Below, piece after piece: positions 8,973 to 16,299 of a DNA stretch of 20,723 nt. The stretch lies in assembly GCA_026770585.1 (NCBI GenBank), contig MU646304.1, positions 1,517,320 to 1,538,042 on the forward strand. The letters are read 5' to 3'. Position 1 is the first letter of the stretch; the number at the start of each line of letters is the position of its first letter. Below the pieces are notes generated by a model. That model worked only from the letters and a program-made list of their open reading frames with translations, did not search any database and was not told the origin of the DNA. The DNA comes from Baffinella frigidus. Its lineage: Eukaryota; Cryptophyceae; Cryptomonadales; Baffinellaceae. Both the position numbers and the translations under genes were made by a program.

Positions 8973-11900
8973 ATGGCTCTCGGTTGCAAGATGGGCAACG
9001 GCGGGGTGGTAAGGGGCGTCCTGGCGCTCTCCGTGCTCGCGCTCGCGCTCCTGGACGTGGCCAGCGCGGCCAACGGCTCCAACAACTCGGTATCCACGTT
9101 CACTGGAAGCTTTTTGCCACCCTTTCTAGGTTTGAATGCTCGGCACTTTCTACCCGTCAAATGCGGAACACGCCGCAGGCTGATTTCGCTGACGTTGCTC
9201 GACCACCACCCGTGTTCCCCTCACTGGAATCCTGGTCGGTCGACAGGCAGACGCGCAGCATACGGGCAGTGCTTCGGAACCGAAGGCGTCGAAGAAGATT
9301 CCTGGAGGCTTCACCGACTCGTTCATTTCGTCGCTACTGATGATCCTTGTGTCGGAGCTCGGGGACAAGACTTTCTTCATCGCTGCCGTACCCCGCCCCG
9401 GCCCAATTCTACATCCTTGATGCAATCCCTGTTGGCGCAGGGCTGGGCTTGCCAATTGGGCGGTGCCATGATCATCAGCGCGCCGAGGAGGTAGGAGGGT
9501 GGAGACTGACTCGGAGCTGGGTCCCGGGTGCTGCAGATCATGGCCATGAAGCACGCCCGCGTTGTCATCTTCACCGGGGCGATCAGCGCGCTGGCGGTCA
9601 TGACGGTCCTCTCAGGTGCCAACCAGAACCAGAACCAGCGCGATCCGCACCGCCGGATTCGTGTAGCAACCCTTCCTTAGCCCCAACACCTTGACCGTCG
9701 ATGGTCTGCAGCCCGGCCCTGGTTCACGAGAGCTTCGACAAGCGCGTGTGTTCCTACCCTCTAGCCCCTGTCTCTACCCAGCCTCCGTTGCCCGGCGTGG
9801 CTGTTTCAACCCGCTAGCCGCTGCTTCCACACAGCCTCCGAGGGAGCTAGCCTTCTTCGTCTCCTTGTATTTATTAGAGCGATTCCGGGAAATGTTGGCC
9901 GCTTTTGGCTTGCTGGTTTGACGGTTTGCTCGTTTCGTGCGTAACATAATTCTCGAAACGGTGCGTTTTGAAAGGGCGTGGCACTTTTTTCTGGTTCAAA
10001 TGAAATCAGACAATCGTCAATCCAGCAAACCGAAAAGCGGCCAACATTTCCCGGAACCGCTCTACGCGGGAGTTGACCGCCCGGCCTTGACAGCTGCTGT
10101 GGGATACGCGCTCCCGAACCTCCTGCCGCGCATTTACACCACCTACGCGTCGGTCGTCCTCTTCCTGGGCTTCGGCGTGAAGCTCCTCAAGGATGGGTAC
10201 GAGATGGATAGTGGCAAGGTCTCGGAGGAGCTGGAGGAGGTGGAGAACGAGCTGTCGAAGCAGGGGAAAAAGACTGACGTGGAAGCTGGTGGGTGCCCCC
10301 TCACCAATCGACCCGGCCCGGGATTACTTGATGCCTCGCGACCATCTCGGTGAAGCTCCTCAATACTATTCGTCGGTCAAGTCCCGCAGTACTGTGCTGC
10401 ACTGTTGGAGGCGTGGAGGTGAGGTATCCCGAAGGGGATGTCTCCTCTCCACTTGCGCCCCGTGGGGGGGCAGGCGTGCTCTGGGATTAGGCGCGGGCAG
10501 GAGGTTGGGGTTGGATGTCCACCGGAGTAGCCGCCTGGCGCCGCCCTGCGTTGCTGGAGGTGGATCTTTTGGAAGACAGGTGTGCGGCGGGGGGGGCGGG
10601 GATGGGGGAAAGGCGGGAAGGGTCGCTGAATCCAAATCGCAAGAGCTCCGCCCTGGCCCTCGAATCGCAGGAGCAGCATGTAGCGCATCGAGTGTGGGAA
10701 GGAGGCTGGCGGGTGATTCAGGGTGGCCATGGTTTTAGAGTTTACTGTAAACCTTGAAATCCTTTGACATCAAACCTTAAACCCTCAACCTTAAACCCTA
10801 AACCCTAAACCCTAAACCCTAAACCCTAAACCCTAAACCCTAAACCCTAAAACCATAAACGCAGGACCGGACGGGCAGGAGAAGCCGATGATGGCAAACG
10901 TGGTGCTCTGGCAGGCATTTTTCCAAACCCTAAACCCAAAACCTTAAACCCCAGGCCCTAAACCCTAAATCCTACACCCTAAACCCTTAACCCTTAACCA
11001 TAAACCCTGGACCCTGGACCCTGAACCCGAAACCCTAAACCCTAAACCCCAATCCCTAAACCCTAAACCCCAATCCCTGAACCCTAAACTCTAAACTCTA
11101 AACCCTGAAGCAGGCGTTTATCCTCACATTCCTGGCCGAGTGGGGCGACCGCTCGCAGATCGCGACCATTGCCCTGGTACGTCCCTGAACCCTAACACCT
11201 GCACCCCTAATCTCGTATCGTAGTATCCTACGGCCTACGCCCTTCACCCTACACTCTAGACCCTACACCCTAATCCCTAATCCCTAATCCCTAAACCGTA
11301 ATCACTAATCCCTAAACCGTAATCCCTAATCCCTAATCCATGAACCCTGAACTCTCAACCCTGAACCCCCAACCCTGAACCCTGAACCCTGAACTCTAAA
11401 CCTTGAGTCCTGAACCCTGAACCCTGAATCCTAACCTTGCTCGGATAGCGAGGGGTTGAACAAATCGTCAGCTTTTCTGGTCACGTCCAGCTTCAAGGGG
11501 CTGAACATCCAAATTGGAAGTTCAGAAGGGCCCGCCTCGGGACCAATTCCCTGGATCCAGAGGTCTCCAGGTCACGAGGGGGTCACGCGGAGGGTATCCG
11601 GACCAATTTAAAAGGGACGCACTGTGTGGTAAAGATCACGATCATTATCACATGGGTGAAATGCGCCCCTTCCATTTCAACCGCGACCTTTTTAAGGGGA
11701 TTTCATTTCACCCGGGGGTGGATCAATCGTTTAGATGGACATCGCAATGAAAAAGATGACAGTCGCCCCCATTCTCCAACGCAAATGCGCCCTGCAGTTG
11801 ACGGGGACGTGACGGGGACGTGTTTGTGTTAAATTAATTTCCTAAATCGTCTGTTTAACCCCTCGCTATCCGACCAAGGACCCTCAACCCTTAACCCCAA

Positions 11901-13280
11901 AACTTGATCCCTAAACCTAAACCCTGGAACCTAGACCCTAGACCACAGATCCCAAACCATGAACACCCTACACCTTACATCCTGTAAACCCAAACCCCAA
12001 ACCCTACACTCTAAACCCTAAACCCTAAACCCCAAACCCTAAATCCTAAATCCTCAACCCTAAACCCTAAACCCTAAACCCTAAACCCTAAACCCTAAAC
12101 CCTTAACCTGAATCCCTAAACCCTATACCCTATACCCTATACTCTGTACCCTATACCCTATACCCTATACCCTATACCCTATACCCATACCCTATATCAT
12201 ATACCCCAAACCATACACCCTACACCCTACACCCTAAACCCTGAACCCTAAACTAAAAACCGTTAACCACAAACCCTGTTGCACCTCCCGGGCACACACG
12301 GCTCTCCCGCCGCGAAAGCACCGCAGAGCGTCTGGCGATGCAAGGGTGCTTACGGGGCTTATCCGGATGCAAGACCCAGCGCCCCGCTAGCAGCCCACGG
12401 TGGTCCTCCCATAAATCTGCTGTGGTGCGTAGGGTGTTGCGTGTTGTGGTTTCCGAGGTACTTTTACATGCAGAGAGTGAGCGGCTACTTCGCTGGACAT
12501 CCAACCCGTAACGCCTTCCCGATCCCAACCCCAGAGCACACCTGGCCCCCCGCGGGATGCAGGTGGAGGTTCCCCCTTAGACACCTCCGCATTTCCGGGC
12601 AGGAAATGCCCGAGTTTCCGTAAACGGATCCGTAGGAACCCCCCTATGTCCCTACGTGTTGCCTACCGTAGGGTCCTAGGTTTGATCGCTCAGGGGTTGT
12701 TCAAAATCCTTTCGAAGTCCGCTGTGTGGACTCCCAACACCCGGTCCGTGCCCGCTTTCCACAGTACGTAGAGACTGTGCAAAGTCACGCAGACTACATG
12801 TACTCCTACATGGGGCGTATCCCCAGAGACATTGTTTCGAGGCGGAAAGAGGGGGCTACACCGGACGGCGTGCGTTTGCTCGCATTCTCAGGGCCGGTTT
12901 TAACAAAGAGGAAGATGGAGTCTATATCTGCCTCACTCTAGTTGGGCTCACCACTTTGGTGAGCCCGGGCTCTGTTCCGAGCGAGCTGACCGCGCGCACG
13001 TGAGCGAGCAGGCTGCGTGGCCTCCATCAGCCCTCCACCCTAACCGCTCAACGTCCCACCGCCCGAGCAGGCGGCGCACAAGGAGCCGGTGGGGGTGGTG
13101 GCGGGAGGCATCTTGGGGCACGCGTTCTGCACGGGGCTGGCCGTGCTGGGCGGAAGGATGCTTGCCGCGAGAATATCTGAGAAGACCACCACGCTGTGCG
13201 GGGGGGCGCTCTTCGTTCTCTTTGCGATCCACGGACTCATGACGGCTGGGGTACTCCGCCCGTTCCTGTCTCAGGGCTAG
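8973..13280 (+). CDS. GDT1: GDT1/TMEM165 (UPF0016) family cation/H+ exchanger, complete
   Basis: Seven exons: 8973-9089, 9259-9387, 9537-9615, 10094-10288, 10865-10914, 11114-11176 and 13071-13280. They sum to 843 nt, or 280 residues plus a TAG stop, with every phase consistent. Residues about 10-32 look like a signal peptide. The two family signature motifs are present: E-L-G-D-K-T at 72-77 in the first transmembrane segment and E-W-G-D-R-S at 199-204 in the fourth. Six membrane segments form two inverted three-helix halves joined by an acidic, charged linker (about 143-180), the usual family layout. Known family members move Mn2+ and Ca2+ in exchange for protons across Golgi or chloroplast membranes. 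A secretory signal and no evident plastid transit peptide suggest the ER/Golgi type (inference). The junction between exons 5 and 6 is GC-AG rather than GT-AG and is bounded by direct repeats. The length is normal for the family. The ATG at 8991 is an alternative start. Confidence 0.93.
9388..9536 (+). other. GDT1 intron 2
   Basis: A GT-AG intron of 149 nt (donor gtaccc, acceptor ctgcag) between the exon carrying E-L-G-D-K-T and the exon starting IMAMKHARV. It lacks telomere-like repeats, unlike several other introns in this window. Confidence 0.85.
9875..10064. mobile_element. MITE-like element with about 50-bp terminal inverted repeats in GDT1 intron 3
   Basis: The left arm 9875-9923 and right arm 10015-10064 are inverted copies differing by about three substitutions and one gap. 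Both start TAGAGCG and contain the core CCGGGAAATGTTGGCC. The interior is only about 90 bp with no coding capacity, and includes a smaller hairpin (GTTTCG/CGAAAC). It sits 28 bp before the acceptor of exon 4. This suggests a non-autonomous DNA transposon; the terminal TA could be part of the target site. Confidence 0.8.
10289..10864 (+). other. GDT1 intron 4, carrying an inverted dispersed-repeat copy and a telomere-like array
   Basis: Donor gtgggtg after 10288, acceptor aaacgcag before 10865. From about 10420 to 10625 it holds the reverse complement of the repeat seen at 8404-8830 (GGATGTCCACCGGAGTAGCC matches its hairpin region). From about 10766 to 10856 it holds CCCTAAA units, including about eight near-perfect copies. 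Confidence 0.8.
10915..11113 (+). repeat. GC-AG intron of telomere-like repeats bounded by direct repeats (GDT1 intron 5)
   Basis: No GT donor lets exon 5 join exon 6. Splicing at CAG/GCATTT and AAGCAG/GCGTTT gives the family-conserved reading VVLWQAFILTFLAEWGDRS. The exon edge GCAGGCATTTTTCC (10911-10924) is repeated as GCAGGCGTTTATCC (11110-11123), 12 of 14 identical. Between the two lie degenerate CCCTAAA heptamers. Confidence 0.85.
11435..11879. mobile_element. MITE-like element with 30-bp terminal inverted repeats
   Basis: The left end 11435-11464 and right end 11850-11879 are inverted repeats matching at 27 of 30 positions, with core TCGGATAGCGAGGGGTT. The roughly 385-bp interior has no transposase and differs in composition from the surrounding heptamers. 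Both flanks are telomere-like repeat, so the element sits inside or at the edge of an array. A target-site duplication could not be separated from the repeats. Confidence 0.8.
12121..12196 (+). repeat. CCCTATA heptamer run
   Basis: About ten units of CCCTATA, a one-base variant of CCCTAAA, lie within the longer degenerate array of GDT1 intron 6. It is an example of local homogenisation of a variant unit. Confidence 0.85.
12475..12580 (+). repeat. Dispersed-repeat copy related to 8404-8830
   Basis: Contains GCGGCTACTTCGCTGGACAT followed by CCAACCC and a CCCAACCCCAGAGCACACCTG-like stretch, matching the same features of the 216-bp units at 8481-8620. It lies in GDT1 intron 6. Confidence 0.7.
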
Positions 13281-13361
13281 ACCTTCCCATTTTTTTTCCT
13301 CCTCCCTGAGATTTCGCCGGCGCAGCTCTTGTTCGGATGCTCGCGCACGGTCCCTGAAAGT

Positions 13362-13440
13362 GGTCAACTTAGTGCGGTCAACTTAGTGCGGTCAACTTAG
13401 TGCGGTCAACTTAGTAGCCGTGGAGTGGTCCACTTAGTGC
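13362..13440. repeat. 14-bp minisatellite
   Basis: The unit GGTCAACTTAGTGC is repeated from 13362, 13376, 13390 and 13404, followed by the variant GGTCCACTTAGTGC at 13427. Confidence 0.9.
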
Positions 13441-13504
13441 GGTCCACCCTCAGTCCCAGTCCTGCACAGCCCCTCTCCGCCCGTGACTGCCCTGGCAATA
13501 CAGC

Positions 13505-13631
13505 GTGCAGGGTTACCTCGCTCATAAGAAAGCGCCCCCCCCCCCTAGGACCACCATAGGGCCCTGGGCATAGCCCTACTGTAGGGTCCTAGGGGGAGGC
13601 GGTTTCTTAAATGAGCGAGGTACCCCTGTAC
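13505..13631. mobile_element. Foldback (inverted-repeat) element, copy 1
   Basis: The left arm starts GTGCAGGGTTACCTCGCTCA and the right arm ends in the inverted copy (TGAGCGAGGTACCCCTGTAC). Arms extend through AAGAAA and C-rich bases to CCTAGGACC/GGTCCTAGG. No coding capacity. A second related copy lies at 14143-14273. Confidence 0.8.
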
Positions 13632-13879
13632 TCACTTCGCCGTGCATCGTGTCGCACGCTGACGATGGTGGGCGATTGGCAGGAGGTCTGAATCCGCCGA
13701 AAGTGAGCAAGCACGGGCCCTCTCTCAACCCCGTGAGTCATTTCGTGTGATGCGAGAACGAGGAGGCAATAAATGTTAAAACACATGTTCACGCTCCACA
13801 TAGCGGGCTGCGATGGGATTTCGTCAACACCCCAGAAGTGATTAATCATGAATTCCCTACAGGGGTATCTGGGATATCC

Positions 13880-13988
13880 GGTAAGTGCCCACAGGGGTGA
13901 ATATTCACGCCAACTCGCCCTACAGCTGTAGGCAGGTCCTAGGGCCCTACCGTAGGGCGAATGAGCCTACTGGGCACTTGGGGGTCAA
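13880..13988. repeat. Related foldback sequence, copy 3
   Basis: Inverted arms AAGTGCCCA/TGGGCACTT enclose a second inverted pair around CTCGCCCTAC/GTAGGGCGA and the shared core GGTCCTAGGGCCCTA. The core resembles that of the foldback elements at 13505 and 14143, but the outer ends differ. Confidence 0.6.
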
Positions 13989-14142
13989 GAAACCAGAACC
14001 TATCATCACATTCCGGATTCGGGGCCCCCGTTTTCTTAATTTAGTACCAGAGGGTTGACTTCATCTTGCGTTTAGTTAAAAACACAGACACCGACCGATG
14101 TCGGAGCACCCGTGTGCGTATGACAGCCCAGATACCCCTGTA

Positions 14143-14273
14143 CTGTTCAGGGGTACCTCGCTCATAAGAAAGCCTCTCCTCCCAGGACTCTAAATGCACA
14201 GCAGGGCTATGTCTCGGGCCCTATGGTGGTCCTAAGGGGGGAGGCGCGTTCTTGTTTACGAGGTGCCCCTGTA
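14143..14273. mobile_element. Foldback (inverted-repeat) element, copy 2
   Basis: The left arm contains GGGGTACCTCGCTCATAAGA and the right arm GTTTACGAGGTGCCCC. The inner parts contain CCTCCCAGGAC and GTCCTAAGGGGGGAGG. Same family and orientation as 13505-13631, more diverged. Confidence 0.75.
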
Positions 14274-14318
14274 GGCAATGGCTTAAGAACATGAGCTGCT
14301 CCTGCGGTTATCCTAATC

Positions 14319-14347
14319 GATTATTGGTTGACATCCAACCAATAATC
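14319..14347. repeat. Perfect 12-bp-arm hairpin
   Basis: The arms GATTATTGGTTG and CAACCAATAATC are separated by five bases (acatc). No role is evident. Confidence 0.85.
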
Positions 14348-14667
14348 ACTTCGCAGCCCGCTGTGTGGAGTGTTCGGCGGATCCCATTTTGATTTGCTTT
14401 CCCGCGCATTTATTGACGCCACGTTAACGCAAGGCCCCATGCCTGAACCGAGGTCCGAATCGTCTTCTGGATACGATGAGTCCTTCCAGGATCGAGACCT
14501 GCTGTTCGGTCCAGCGTCAGTATCGAGCCCAGCGTCAGTTTCGCCGGTCCAGCGTCAGTATCGACGGTGCAAGGCAAGACGCAACCCTTGAAAGACTCGA
14601 GACAGCAGATCCACCCCCCAAAACTCTAGGGCAATTTGCTCCTGCTCTCATACTAGCACGTCCTGTC

Positions 14668-15148
14668 GGGTCTGTACGTCCATTTTATACCGCACCTCGA
14701 GCGAATTGCAAGGATTGGGGCGAAACAGAAGGTGAATGTAGGTACACCGCCATGTGACACCGCTCATTGAAAGGAACGGCACACTTGGTAAAGGTGACCA
14801 TCCCAAGGAGCTCGAAAAGCGAACGCCCGGGGTCGGCTTGGGGTCTGTACGTCCATTTTATACCGCACCTCGAACGAATTTCAAGGATTGGGGCGAAACA
14901 GAAGGTAGATGTAGGTACACCGCCATGTGACACCGCTCATCGAAAGGAACGGCACACTTGGTAAAGGTGACCATCCCAAGGAGCTCGCCTAGCGGGCTTC
15001 CGGGGTCGGCTTGGGGTCTGTACGTCCATTTTATACCGCACCTCGAACGAATTTCAAGGATTGGGGCGAAACAGAAGGTAAATGTAGGTCGCCGTATTTC
15101 AGGCCATTCCAGCACGAAGGAGTGGACTGGGTAAAGGTGACCATGAGG
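14668..15148. repeat. 173-bp tandem repeat, almost three copies
   Basis: The motif TCTGTACGTCCATTTTATAC recurs at 14671, 14844 and 15017, an exact 173-bp period. Copies 1 and 2 are nearly identical over the full unit. Copy 3 diverges after about 15089 but recovers GGTAAAGGTGACCAT near its end. Confidence 0.9.
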
Positions 15149-15438
15149 AACCAACGCCGCAGGTGAAGCCGCCTACACATATGGGTTTGGCCCTTGCAAA
15201 GGATCCGCCACGAGAGCACGCACCGACTACGCAGCCAGCCCCGCCCACAAGACGGAATCCACACGCTCTACCGACCTCCCCATATCACCAGGAACCGCGA
15301 GGCACGCCGTGGCACTCCATGCTGGGCGTCGCGGCCGTGTGTGGGGCGGAGAGCTCACCGTCTTTTCTTGCTCGCTCGTGGCCGGATCCGAAAATCCGAG
15401 GACAGATTTTCCTGAAAATGGCTCCAACGGGTCAATTC

Positions 15439-15610
15439 CCACGCAAGAGTGTAGGGCAGAGTGACCCACAGGAGAAATAGTAGAATTCTACTATTTCTTA
15501 AGTTCATAAGTGGACATTCTTCCCACAGAAAAATCGAAATTTCGGAAAGTTGTGACAAATTCCGTGTGAACTGGCTTGTTTTCCCAGGTCAGCCCTACAC
15601 TCTTGCGTGG
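15439..15610. repeat. Inverted-repeat element enclosing a 24-bp perfect palindrome
   Basis: A perfect 19-bp inverted pair lies at 15439-15457 and 15592-15610 (CCACGCAAGAGTGTAGGGC and its complement). Between them, 15474-15497 is a perfect palindrome centred on AATT with arms GAAATAGTAG/CTACTATTTC. The sequence GTGGCCGGATC occurs just outside on both sides, near 15378 and 15625. It may be a small transposon-derived element. Confidence 0.75.
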
Positions 15611-16299
15611 TCAGAAGTTCAAAAGTGGCCGGATCAACTTTTTAGCGTCAGCATTTTTTCAAGTGGGAGGGTCGGGGAGGGTCACGCCGATAAGAAGGAC
15701 GGGAGAAGACGACGGAGACCGCAGGTCGTCTACAGCGGACAGCGTAGTTATGTCTTGATCACGACACGACGGGTCTCACAGGATCTTGGTTTGGGTGTTT
15801 CGAGTGAAGGACAGGATGGATCCTGGGTCAGTACCAAGTACTGAAGAGCTTCATACAATCCTCCCCAAGAGTTAGCCGGCAGAGCTGCTGAGAGAACGTG
15901 CTGCACAGATCAACCGGCTTGGGAGCGCAGTGAGCTAGAGCGAGCAGCTATAGGAGCGATGCTGGAGCGCAGAGCGAGAAAGCTTGCACTGTTAGTGGGT
16001 CAGGAGGAGAAGGGAGGGCGCAGTGAGAAGAGTGAGCATGTGTAGCGATGCGGGAGGGCAAATTCCATTCCATACCCCAGCCCATCCGTCTTTATCAGAG
16101 CGAAAAGCGAATCTGCCCTGCCTCTGCGACTGATCTGCCGAGCAAGCACCTTGATCACAGACCCTGCCTGTCGCCCTGACGACCTGTCACTGACAACGCC
16201 GACCGACCCCTCCACCAGATTCAGCCGGCGTGTCATTCGCTGGGGCGACAGGTCTTGCAAGCCGTCGAGGCGGGTCTTATTTTGGAGGATCGTGGCAAG

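Larger units (their letters stand above)
11177..13070 (+). other. GDT1 intron 6, 1.9 kb, with repeats and a MITE-like insert
   Basis: Donor gtacgt after 11176, acceptor gagcag before 13071. Contents in order: CCCTAAA/CCCTAAT-like heptamers (11184-11430); a MITE-like element (11435-11879); more heptamers including a CCCTATA run (11880-12265); a dispersed-repeat copy (about 12475-12580); and a region with small inverted repeats up to a perfect 10-bp-arm hairpin at 12944-12966. Open frames inside it have no recognisable product. Confidence 0.85.
13281..16299. other. Intergenic region between GDT1 and the kinesin-2 gene
   Basis: About 3 kb with no convincing gene. It holds the 14-bp minisatellite near 13362, the foldback elements between 13505 and 14273, a short hairpin at 14319-14347, a 173-bp tandem repeat (14668-15148) and inverted and palindromic sequence at 15439-15610. 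The kinesin promoter and 5' UTR are presumably in the last several hundred bases, but no clear signal was recognised. The only AATAAA seen downstream of GDT1 on the plus strand is near 13768. Confidence 0.65.

Noticed and set aside
10193-10738. Plus-strand open frame of 181 codons overlapping GDT1 exon 4.
   Set aside because: It is out of frame with the conserved GDT1 exon and continues into an intronic dispersed repeat.
11514-11832. Open frames inside the MITE-like element.
   Set aside because: They are short (under 80 codons), overlap in different frames and show no transposase-like motif.
14858-15264. Minus-strand frames with repeated peptide segments.
   Set aside because: They arise from the 173-bp tandem repeat; no start context, domain or splice evidence supports coding.
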